Origin: RI-242 sp038246255
GTDB taxonomy: Bacteria > Planctomycetota > UBA1135 > GCA-002686595
DNA length: 64,000 nt
Direction: 5' to 3'
NCBI GenBank assembly: GCA_038246255.1
Contig: JBBRWC010000006.1
Coordinates: forward strand, 5,941-69,940
Shown here: one piece after another, positions 8,451 through 15,629 of the stretch
Layout of the letters: each line of letters opens with the position of its first letter
Position numbering within the stretch: position 1 is the first letter of the stretch
Program-made: the position numbers and the translations under genes
The notes under the pieces: generated by a model
What the model was told of the DNA's origin: nothing
The model's database searches: none
The model's input: the letters and a program-made list of their open reading frames with translations, nothing else

Positions 8451-9386
8451 ACGCACGCGGCCAAAGTCCCCGCTCGCAAGCAGAGCGCGCGGCGCAAGTG
8501 AGGTGCTGTGCACCACGCTCCCGCCGGCCCTGGGCGGGAGCCAACTCCCATCGTGCTGCTGCTGCTGCGCGGCGAGTTGCAGTGCCGCGCCGTCGATCGC
8601 ACGCAAAACCTCGGGTGGTGCCGCTTCGCGCACCACAAAACGCCGGCCGCTGCGTGCGGCGATCCACGGATCGCGTGCGGCGTCGAGCGCGGGGTCGCGG
8701 TACGCCGCACGGTACGCCGCACGGTACGCCGCACGGTACGCGCGCGTGCCACGGACGTGGTCGTCCCCGCGGGTCGCAAACACAAGGTCGTACCACAGCC
8801 GGCTACGTTGGAGAGCAAAACGCGCATGGTCCGCGTCCTGTGCGACCTGCGACCAGTGGAACCAACGGTCCGCCAGCGCCAGCAAACGGTCCCGTTCGTC
8901 AAGGATGTCGAGTTCCGCGCGCGCTCGGATGCGCACATCGAGATCCACGTGTCCAAAATCGCGCTCGAGCACGTCCAGGGCGCGCGCTGCTATGACCCAG
9001 CTTCGGCCTGCGATCGAAAGGTCGAGCGCCTCGAGCGCAAACGCCTTGCGCAGGTCGCGGGCCGCGCCCGTTTCGATCGCACGCTCAAGCAGCCGCTGGG
9101 CGCGCTGCACACGTACCGAGCGCACGGGCGTCGCATACTCCGCCGCAAACAGCGTGCGCAGTTCAGCTCGCAGGTGCTCGACGTGCGGTGCGTCGACCTC
9201 CTGCGCCGCGGCACGCGAGCCGTCCAGGGGGATGACGTCAGGGACGCCGCCGAGCGCAAAACCCGAGCGCGCCGCCCCCACGCACAGGATCAGCAGAGCG
9301 GCGTAGAGAGGAAACACGGACGGCGGACGGCACGGACGGCGGACGGGCGCGGGCGGCACGTCGCGCGGACGGGTCGCTGCGGGCAA
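8376..9386 (-). CDS. secreted/membrane hypothetical protein, N-terminal part of frameshifted gene
   Basis: The frame starts with ATG at 9386. It has a hydrophobic stretch at residues about 27-45 (LYAALLILCVGAARSGFALG) that could be a signal peptide or anchor. Helical segments follow, then a YRAA triplicate, then AIDGAALQLAAQQQQHDGSW. The last segment resembles the Q-rich DGSW motif of alpha-toroid (prenyltransferase/squalene-cyclase) repeats, a weak resemblance only. After about residue 315 the translation turns to serine/arginine-rich nonsense and ends at 8376, while the coherent sequence continues in the other frame to 7951. The gene lies 46 bp downstream of mnmG on the same strand and may be cotranscribed with it. 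Confidence 0.6.
   Translation of the reverse strand: MPAATRPRDVPPAPVRRPCRPPSVFPLYAALLILCVGAARSGFALGGVPDVIPLDGSRAAAQEVDAPHVEHLRAELRTLFAAEYATPVRSVRVQRAQRLLERAIETGAARDLRKAFALEALDLSIAGRSWVIAARALDVLERDFGHVDLDVRIRARAELDILDERDRLLALADRWFHWSQVAQDADHARFALQRSRLWYDLVFATRGDDHVRGTRAYRAAYRAAYRAAYRDPALDAARDPWIAARSGRRFVVREAAPPEVLRAIDGAALQLAAQQQQHDGSWLPPRAGGSVVHSTSLAPRALLASGDFGRVRAVDAAHGRSVRSSRRTSHSFLSAA
8698..8740 (-). repeat. 12-bp tandem repeat, about 3.6 copies
   Basis: The plus-strand unit cggtacgccgca repeats at 8698-8709, 8710-8721 and 8722-8733, with seven further bases. On the coding (minus) strand it encodes the periodic YRAA-YRAA-YRAA segment. The copies are identical, which suggests recent expansion by slippage. 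Confidence 0.9.
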
Positions 9387-9432
9387 ATGTGTCCCGCTTT
9401 GGGATGAATGACAAGCGCGCGCTCACGGCAAA

Positions 9433-11349
9433 TCACCCGCGGCGCCGCGCGCGCTCCACATGGATCGCAAGGAGCGCCACGTCCGGCGGATTGACCCCCG
9501 CGATCCGCCCGGCAGCACCCAGGGTCCGCGGGCGCAGTTTGCCGAGCTTCTCACGGGCCTCGTTGCCTAGCCCGCCAACCCCCGTGTAATCAAACTCGGT
9601 CGGAATCTCGGTGGATTCCTGGCGCCGCTGGCGCTCGACGTCGAGCCGCGCACGCTGCACGTACCCGGCGTACTTGACGTCGGCCTCCAGTGTCACCACG
9701 AGGTCCCGGGGCAAATCGAGCGCGGCGAGCTGCGGGCACAGGGCCAGCGCGGCGACAACCGTGGATTCCGGGCGGCGCAACCACTCGAGCAGCGTGCGTC
9801 CACCCGCGAAATCCGGCCGTAGTTTGGCGAGCAGCGCGGCGGCAGCCCCCAACTGCGCTTCGCGCCCCTCGACGCGGCGCACCGCCGCTGCGTCCGTCAG
9901 CCCGATCGCCGCCGCGCGCCGCACCAGCCGGCGGTCAACGTCGTCCTGGCGCAGCAAAAGACGGTACTCGGCGCGGCTCGTGAACATGCGGTAGGGCTCC
10001 GTCGGTGCGAGCGACGTCAAGTCGTCTACCAAGACACCCGCATACGCCTCATCGCGTCCGAGTACGAACGGTCCGTCGCCGCGCGCCCATAGGGCGGCGT
10101 TGGCTCCGGCCAGCAGTCCTTGGGCCGCCGCTTCTTCGTAACCCGACGTGCCGTTGATTTGTCCGGCGAGGAAAAGGCCCGGGGCGCGCAAAACGTGCAG
10201 CGTGGGGTCGAGCTGCGCCGGTTGGCAAAAGTCGTACTCCACGGCGTAACCGTGGCGCAGGATGCGCGCGCGCTCGAGGCCGGGGACCTTCGCGAGCAAC
10301 GCGTCCTGCACGTCCGTCGGCAGCGACGTGGACAACCCGTTGACGTAGATGACATCCGTGTCGAGGCCTTCGGGCTCGAGGAACAACTGGTGGCGATCCC
10401 GTTCGGGGAAGCGCATCACCTTATCCTCCACACTCGGGCAATAACGCGGCCCCACACCCTGGATGCGGCCTGCGTACATCGGCGCGCGGTGGATATTCGC
10501 CCGCACGAGGTCGTGGCTCGCAGAGTCCGTGTATGTGATGAAACACGGCACCTGCGGGAGCCCGGGAAAGCCCAAAAGCGGCGTCCGAAAGCTGAATGGC
10601 AGCGGCGCCGGATCGCCGGGCTGCGCCTCGAGTCGGTCCCAGTCGATCCCCTCCCGCGAAAGGCGCGGGGGTGTGCCGGTCTTGAGGCGACCGAGCTCGA
10701 GCCCGAGGCGAACGAGGTCCGCGGAGATGCCACCCGTCGAGTCCTCCCCCACGCGCCCACCCGCCGTTTGGCTCTCGCCCGTGTGCATGATCGCGCGCAG
10801 GAACGTGCCCGTCGTGATGACGACGGCGGACGCGCGCAGCTCGTCGCCCCCCGCCAGCGCGACACCCACGACACGCACGCGATCCGCGTTGTGCTCGACA
10901 AGCAGCCGCTCGACCGCCGACTCCCGCACGGTCAGACCCGGTGCGTCCAGCACCATGCGTGTCACTTCGTCGCGATAGCGATGCCGGTCCGCCTGGGCGC
11001 GCGGGCCTTGGACCGCAAAACCCTTGGCCGTGTTGAGCATGCGGAACTGGATGCCCGTGCGGTCGATCGCGAGACCCATCGCTCCACCCAGCGCGTCGAC
11101 TTCGCGTGCGAGCTGGCCCTTGGCGACACCGCCGATGGCGGGGTTGCAGCTCATTTCGCCGATGCGGTCCGCCCGCATCGTGACCAAGACGACACACGAT
11201 CCCATTCGCGCGGCGGCGAGCGCCGCCTCCACGCCGGCATGGCCGCCACCGACCACAACCACGTCCACCGTGCGTTTGGGATCAGTCGGCGGCGCGCGGT
11301 GCGGATGGCGGCGCTCGGCGGCGCCGGGCAATTGTTGAGCAGCAGTCAT
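9433..11349 (-). CDS. mnmG: tRNA uridine-5-carboxymethylaminomethyl modification enzyme MnmG (GidA)
   Basis: FAD-dependent partner of MnmE that installs cmnm5U at wobble U34 of certain tRNAs. From the ATG at 11349 it has 638 residues, the family's usual size; a GTG at 11355 would add two. The FAD fold is near residues 29-56 (VVVGGGHAGVEAALAAARMG), followed by MSCNPAIGGVAKGQL. Both GidA signatures are visible: GPRYCPSVEDKVMRF and GQINGTSGYEEAAAQGL. The C-terminal MnmE-interacting helical domain is intact, ending with the family-typical GAAGRIAGVNPPDVALLAIH. mnmE is not in the window. A MITE-like element sits about 45 bp upstream of the start and may carry or disturb its promoter. Confidence 0.95.
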   Translation of the reverse strand: MTAAQQLPGAAERRHPHRAPPTDPKRTVDVVVVGGGHAGVEAALAAARMGSCVVLVTMRADRIGEMSCNPAIGGVAKGQLAREVDALGGAMGLAIDRTGIQFRMLNTAKGFAVQGPRAQADRHRYRDEVTRMVLDAPGLTVRESAVERLLVEHNADRVRVVGVALAGGDELRASAVVITTGTFLRAIMHTGESQTAGGRVGEDSTGGISADLVRLGLELGRLKTGTPPRLSREGIDWDRLEAQPGDPAPLPFSFRTPLLGFPGLPQVPCFITYTDSASHDLVRANIHRAPMYAGRIQGVGPRYCPSVEDKVMRFPERDRHQLFLEPEGLDTDVIYVNGLSTSLPTDVQDALLAKVPGLERARILRHGYAVEYDFCQPAQLDPTLHVLRAPGLFLAGQINGTSGYEEAAAQGLLAGANAALWARGDGPFVLGRDEAYAGVLVDDLTSLAPTEPYRMFTSRAEYRLLLRQDDVDRRLVRRAAAIGLTDAAAVRRVEGREAQLGAAAALLAKLRPDFAGGRTLLEWLRRPESTVVAALALCPQLAALDLPRDLVVTLEADVKYAGYVQRARLDVERQRRQESTEIPTEFDYTGVGGLGNEAREKLGKLRPRTLGAAGRIAGVNPPDVALLAIHVERARRRG

Positions 11350-11392
11350 GGTCACAGGCGCGAATACTAGAACGCCTCGGGTGTGCCCGGCG

Positions 11393-11596
11393 CTAGCCCG
11401 AGTTATTCACCAGCTTTGCGATCGGACGGCCCAACCGGCGGCCTTCGGCCGCCTTTCGCCGTCGGGCGGCACTTTGCGACCACGGGCGTCCCTCGTTGAC
11501 CTGTTCAAGGTCGACTGTGGATCCCGCGGCCGCAAAGCACCACCAGGCGACGACTGGGGCTCGTCTGCTCGAAAACCTGATGAATAGCCCGAGCTG
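11393..11596 (+). mobile_element. 204-bp MITE-like element, copy 1
   Basis: A 204-bp non-coding unit is about 90% identical by eye to the reverse complement of 45277-45480. Its ends form imperfect terminal inverted repeats (ctagcccgagttattcacca at the left; the right end reads inward as cagctcgggctattcatcag). Inside are a strong hairpin (ggcggcc-ttc-ggccgcc) and the short inverted motif cttgacctgttcaag in the better-preserved copy. There is no transposase frame, so it must be mobilised in trans if active. It sits between mnmG and a small gene, with no clear target-site duplication. Confidence 0.7.
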
Positions 11597-11648
11597 GGGA
11601 TCGCGCTCGGACTTCATTGGCGCACGCGGTGGCGCCGATAGCCCGCCC

Positions 11649-11894
11649 ATGCACTCTTGGGTGTTCCGCAACCGCCACGAGCTGCGCCGGATTTACGGTC
11701 TTGACGACGAAGTGTCGCGCGGGCGCGCACCCAAATCGCCCGAGCGCGACGTCACGCCCCGGGTTCCCAAGGGGCCAGGGGTGCGACCGATGGCGGCTCC
11801 CGCGAACGCCCCAGCCAGTACGCCGACCCGGGGCGCCCGCCCGCCGCTGCGCCGTCTGGCGCCGTTTGTGATGCGGCCAATGGCCCCGAGCTGA
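11649..11894 (+). CDS. small hypothetical protein
   Basis: An 81-residue frame from the ATG at 11649. It opens with a compact, structured-looking segment, MHSWVFRNRHELRRIYGL, followed by a Pro/Ala/Arg-rich tail ending FVMRPMAPS. The aromatic/arginine-rich N-terminus does not look like a chance shadow, and no better frame exists on the other strand. I do not recognise the family. The frame is open upstream into the MITE-like element, but that part repeats the element's own sequence and is unlikely to be coding. No ribosome binding site is obvious. Confidence 0.5.
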   Translation: MHSWVFRNRHELRRIYGLDDEVSRGRAPKSPERDVTPRVPKGPGVRPMAAPANAPASTPTRGARPPLRRLAPFVMRPMAPS

Positions 11895-12073
11895 GTCTGG
11901 GCTCGGTGCGCGGGCTTATGGTCGAGCGTCGATAGCTGTTCGGCGATCCCCATGACCGTATGGGGGGGCGAGGCGTTGAGCGTGGGGCGGGGTTGGGGTG
12001 TGTTTGGCTCGCTCCGTGGCGGGCCTGGAGGCCCGCGCTCCCGGCGGGCCTCCTCGCAGAGTAGAATAAGGGT

Positions 12074-13408
12074 ATGGAGCGACCCTTACCCCGGCGGGGC
12101 GCGCGCGTTTGGGCCACGGCCGCCATGGTTGGCGCGGTGCTGATGCCGGGGCTGGCCGGGGGAAGCGCCGCCGAGCGCCGCGCCCTCGAGGACATCCTCG
12201 CGAACGCCCGCACCGAGCGCGCCGCCGCGGTCGAAGCCGCGCGCACCCACGCCCAACCGCTGCTCGAGGCGGCGGTCGCGGAGCGCGCCGCGGAGCGCGC
12301 CCCCGACGTCCAGCATGCGGCCCTGCGCGAACTTGGCGCCGCGGCCGGACTGTGGCTCATCGAGCGCCTGGACCCCGGCGTGGACGCGGCGGCCGACTCC
12401 CCCGCGGCGCGCCTCGCGGACGAAGCGCGCGACGTCCTCGAAATGATGCTGAGCGACCCGCTCCTGCCGCCGCTGCTTGATCGCGCCACCCTTGGCAGCG
12501 AAGGGGGCCGTCGGCGTGCCCTCGAATTGCTTGGATTTGCGTCGGACCGCGAGGCCGTCATCGAACCGCTCAGCGCCGCGTTCGAACGCGAGAGCGGCGA
12601 ACCCAAACGCGCCGCCCTCGTCAGCCTAGTGCGTTTGGGCGGCCCCGCGGGCGACCGCGCACTCGACGCCGCGCTCGCGAGCAGCGACAACCTGCTCACA
12701 CGGGCGGCGCTGGTGGAACTGGCGCGCAGTCGCCGCACGGACGCCGCCGCCAAGGTCGCCCCGCTCGTGCGCGACGGCGCGCGCGCCGCGAAAATGTGGA
12801 CGTTCCTCGCCGACTACTACACCGCGGTGCCAGCAGCCCTCGATGCGCAGGTGACCGCGAACCTCGTGAGCCTCGTCGAGGCGCGCCACCTGGATGGCGC
12901 GGCGGCGGTTGGCCTTTTGGCGCGGATGGGGCGCATGGGTCCATCGCTTTCGAAGGAACTCGCGGCACAGTTGGGGCGGATCGAGCGCAGCGGCAATCCC
13001 GAGGTCGGCGAAGCGGCATCGATTTGCCTCGCACGATGGGGTGACCGCACCGCGCGACGCTCCCTGGAAAAACGCTACGACGACGCCGTTGAGCGTGAAC
13101 GGGGGGAACCCGCGCCCCTGGTCGCGCGAGGCGGTTTGTATCTGCGCCTTGGCGACTGGCCGGCTGCCGCGAAGGACTTGAAGAAGGCTCTGGAGCTCGC
13201 CGAGGCGCAGAACAGCCCCATGCCGCGCCGCGACGTATGGATCGACCTTGCGCGCGCCTATGCGCTCGACGGCAAGCTGCCCCTCGCGGCGAGCGCGCTC
13301 GAAAAAGCCTCGCTCACCGCGGTTTGGCGCAGGCGACTCCTCGACGATCCCGACTTCGCCGAGCTGGTGAACCATCCGCGCCACGGCCGCGTCCTGCGCG
13401 AAGGCTGA
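12074..13408 (+). CDS. secreted HEAT/TPR-like repeat protein
   Basis: 444 residues. The N-terminus (RRGARVWATAAMVGAVLMPGLAGGSAA) looks like a signal peptide cleaved near residue 30, so the protein is probably periplasmic. Residues about 85-320 are Ala/Leu-rich paired helices with HEAT-like spacing, for example KRAALVSLVRLGGPAGDRAL and RAALVELARSR. Residues about 345-430 look like TPR helices (GLYLRLGDWPAAAKDLKKAL, then DLARAYALDGKLPLAASALEKA). Such solenoids serve as protein-binding scaffolds; the partner is unknown. It is the first gene of the plus-strand polysaccharide run, 69 bp before the GT9 gene, so an envelope role is plausible but not shown. Confidence 0.65.
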   Translation: MERPLPRRGARVWATAAMVGAVLMPGLAGGSAAERRALEDILANARTERAAAVEAARTHAQPLLEAAVAERAAERAPDVQHAALRELGAAAGLWLIERLDPGVDAAADSPAARLADEARDVLEMMLSDPLLPPLLDRATLGSEGGRRRALELLGFASDREAVIEPLSAAFERESGEPKRAALVSLVRLGGPAGDRALDAALASSDNLLTRAALVELARSRRTDAAAKVAPLVRDGARAAKMWTFLADYYTAVPAALDAQVTANLVSLVEARHLDGAAAVGLLARMGRMGPSLSKELAAQLGRIERSGNPEVGEAASICLARWGDRTARRSLEKRYDDAVERERGEPAPLVARGGLYLRLGDWPAAAKDLKKALELAEAQNSPMPRRDVWIDLARAYALDGKLPLAASALEKASLTAVWRRRLLDDPDFAELVNHPRHGRVLREG

Positions 13409-13477
13409 CCTGGACAGGGGCCTCCCCAGCGCGGCACAGGCGCCGTTTTGGACTCGTCTTTTTGGCACGCACGGTCG

Positions 13478-14857
13478 ATGGGCCCCAGCGTGAGCATGCA
13501 CGCGGGTTTCGGGCGCAGCCACGACGGGGCAGAGGCCGCCGACGAACGGAATGCGGCACGCGCGGAGCGCGCCCTCCTGCGCGCGAACCGCGGCCTGTCG
13601 GCGCTCGAGCGCACACTTTGGCCGTTTGCCCCCGCGGACCCCAGTCGCATCGGCGTTTTGCGCGAGGGCATGTTGGGCGACGTCGCCGTCGCGCTGCCGG
13701 CGCTCGATGTTGTGCGGCGGACGTTCCCGGGCGCGGAGTTGATTCTTTTGAGCTCGCCGGGCCCGCGGGGAGCGCCCGGTGCCGCCGACCTCTTGGGCCC
13801 GGACGGCCCGTTCGCCGTGGTGCAATGGCACAGGGATGACCTCGTCGGCCTGCGCGGCAAAGCGCGGCTCCTCGCGCGCCTGCGCGCCCTGCGCCTCGAC
13901 CTCGTTGTGGTGCTGCCGGCCGCGCTGACTTCCCCGCGACGCGCGGCCCAGCACGCGCTGGCGCTGTTCGCGGCGGGTGTCGGGGCCGCGCGCGGGTTCC
14001 GCGTCGCCAACGCACGGTGGATGCGCGTGGACGGCCCGCGCGCAGCCCACGATCGGTACAACGAGTCCGGTCCCGCGCGCGACATGCCCCAGGCGCAGCG
14101 CCTTGAGCACCACGTGCGCGCTGTCCTCGCTGACCTCAGCTTTCCCGCGCCGCCAGGCCCCGCGGACGGCGCGCAGGTCCTTGCCCTTTCCGCGTTGGAG
14201 CGCTCCAACGCCCTCCAGACGGCGCGTGTCATGGGCTTGGACCCGTCGAAGCCGCTCCTCGTGCTGGTTCCCGGCGCAAAGCTGGAGCTCAAACGCTGGC
14301 CCGCGGAGCGCTTCGTGCAGATCGGCGCGCGCTGGCGCGACGCGGGGGGCGCGGTTGCGGTCATCGGCTCCCAGGCGGAAGCGCCACTCGCGGGCGCCAT
14401 CGCCGACGGGATCCACGCGGGCAGTGGCGGCCGACACGCCGACGGGCGCTCAGCGCTCGCTCTGGCCGGCCACCTCGGCGTGCGTGGCACCGCGGCGCTC
14501 CTCGAGCACGCCCGGGCCTGCCTTTCGAACGACACCGGGCCCGCGCACGTGGCCGCGCTCCTTGGCACCCCCACCGTCGTCCTGCAGGCCGCCCGGGACC
14601 GGCGCGGCGCGTGGGATCCCAGCGGTCCTACGCGGTTCGCGGGGATCGCCCTGCGCGCGAGTGTTCCCTGTGCGCCGTGCTTTCTCGACACGTGTCCCGT
14701 GGGCCGCCGCTGCCTCCTCGACCTGGACGTCGAGTCCACCTGGAGCGCCCTTGTCCGGGTCGCCGGTCGCCCCTGCGCCGCGCCCGCTCCGGAACGGGAA
14801 AGAGGCCCCCCGGCGCCGTTCCCGCGCCATGGGTTGACGGCGCGCCGCGGCCGATAG
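13478..14857 (+). CDS. glycosyltransferase family 9 (heptosyltransferase-like)
   Basis: GT9 enzymes such as WaaC, WaaF and RfaQ transfer heptose from ADP-heptose onto LPS core. Here the acceptor is unknown and may be the exopolysaccharide. With the ATG at 13478 it has 459 residues, longer than the usual 350 or so because of loosely conserved ends. The N-terminal domain begins RIGVLREGMLGDVAVALPAL, the classic GDVxxxLP motif. The donor-binding C-terminal domain has LVPGAKLELKRWPAERF and ACLSNDTGPAHVAALLGTP (DTGPxH motif). A Cys-rich tail (VPCAPCFLDTCPVGRRC) is typical of several GT9 enzymes. The start is uncertain (TTG 13448, ATG 13478 or ATG 13496). Confidence 0.85.
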   Translation: MGPSVSMHAGFGRSHDGAEAADERNAARAERALLRANRGLSALERTLWPFAPADPSRIGVLREGMLGDVAVALPALDVVRRTFPGAELILLSSPGPRGAPGAADLLGPDGPFAVVQWHRDDLVGLRGKARLLARLRALRLDLVVVLPAALTSPRRAAQHALALFAAGVGAARGFRVANARWMRVDGPRAAHDRYNESGPARDMPQAQRLEHHVRAVLADLSFPAPPGPADGAQVLALSALERSNALQTARVMGLDPSKPLLVLVPGAKLELKRWPAERFVQIGARWRDAGGAVAVIGSQAEAPLAGAIADGIHAGSGGRHADGRSALALAGHLGVRGTAALLEHARACLSNDTGPAHVAALLGTPTVVLQAARDRRGAWDPSGPTRFAGIALRASVPCAPCFLDTCPVGRRCLLDLDVESTWSALVRVAGRPCAAPAPERERGPPAPFPRHGLTARRGR

Positions 14858-14890
14858 CTGCCTCGCGCGACCCACCCCAGGGGCAGCGCG

Positions 14891-14900
14891 GAGAAGGAGC
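14891..14900 (+). promoter_or_regulatory. strong Shine-Dalgarno of the Wza-like gene
   Basis: gagaaggagc lies six bases before the ATG at 14907. It is one of the few clear ribosome binding sites in the window and supports that start. It marks the point where the polysaccharide export genes begin. Confidence 0.7.
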
Positions 14901-14906
14901 CGAGCC

Positions 14907-15629
14907 ATGTTCTACGTCCGATCCACGCGACGCGCCCTTGCCGTCGCCGCCCTCATCCTGTGCGCAGGTTGTGTCAGCGCGCCGCCCCTCGTCGAAGGCA
15001 CCGCCGCGCCGATCGATTTCACGCAGGAGGCGAGCCTCGCACCTTACACCCTGGGCCCGGGCGACACCCTGAGCTTGACCGTGTACGGCCACGGGGAGTT
15101 TCACGACGCCGCGGTCCCTGTGCGCATCGACCCCCTGGGCTCCGTGCACCTGCCCCTTGCCGGGTCAGTGCCCCTCGCCGGCCTGACCGTCGGCGACGCG
15201 CGCCACGCGATCGAATCGGCGCTGGGAACGTACCTCGTGGACCCCGCGGTCGGCCTGTCCGTCGCGCAGTACGCCGCCCGACGCGCTTACGTCCTCGGCG
15301 AAGTGGGTGTGCCCGGCGCGATCGTCATGGATCGGCCGTTGACGGCGCTGCAAGCCCTGTCCCTCGCGGGTGGTGTGACGTCGAGCGGCGATCGCGCCAA
15401 CGTCGCGTTGATGCGCGTCGTCGACGGTGAACTTCAGGTCGCGTTCTTCGACGCCGCCACACCCACGGCCGCGGGACTCGTCGTCGTGCAGCCCGAAGAC
15501 CTTTTGTTTGTGCGCCTGAGCAAGGGCGGCGCGTTCAAAGAGCAGGTTGTGCCCATGCTGCAGGCTGCGGCGCCGATCTTCAGCTCGATCACAAACCTCG
15601 TCATCATCGCCGACGCGTTGTCCCGCTGA
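14907..15629 (+). CDS. polysaccharide export lipoprotein (Wza/BexD-like)
   Basis: Outer-membrane polysaccharide export protein of the OPX family, forming the exit channel for capsule or exopolysaccharide. 240 residues, a short OPX form. The N-terminal signal ends in a lipobox, LILCAGC, with lipidation predicted at Cys22. The Poly_export domain follows (YTLGPGDTLSLTVYGHGEF, about 46-130) and then an SLBB-like domain (RRAYVLGEVGVPGAIVMDRPLTALQALSLAGG, described in two parts). The long C-terminal helix seen in E. coli Wza is short. Its stop overlaps the start of the Wzc-like gene by 1 bp, matching their known partnership. Confidence 0.9.
   Translation: MFYVRSTRRALAVAALILCAGCVSAPPLVEGTAAPIDFTQEASLAPYTLGPGDTLSLTVYGHGEFHDAAVPVRIDPLGSVHLPLAGSVPLAGLTVGDARHAIESALGTYLVDPAVGLSVAQYAARRAYVLGEVGVPGAIVMDRPLTALQALSLAGGVTSSGDRANVALMRVVDGELQVAFFDAATPTAAGLVVVQPEDLLFVRLSKGGAFKEQVVPMLQAAAPIFSSITNLVIIADALSR

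Noticed and set aside
12626..14437. 603-codon minus-strand frame opposite the HEAT and GT9 genes
   Set aside because: It spans two unrelated plus-strand genes and translates to Arg/Ala/Gly-rich sequence without motifs.
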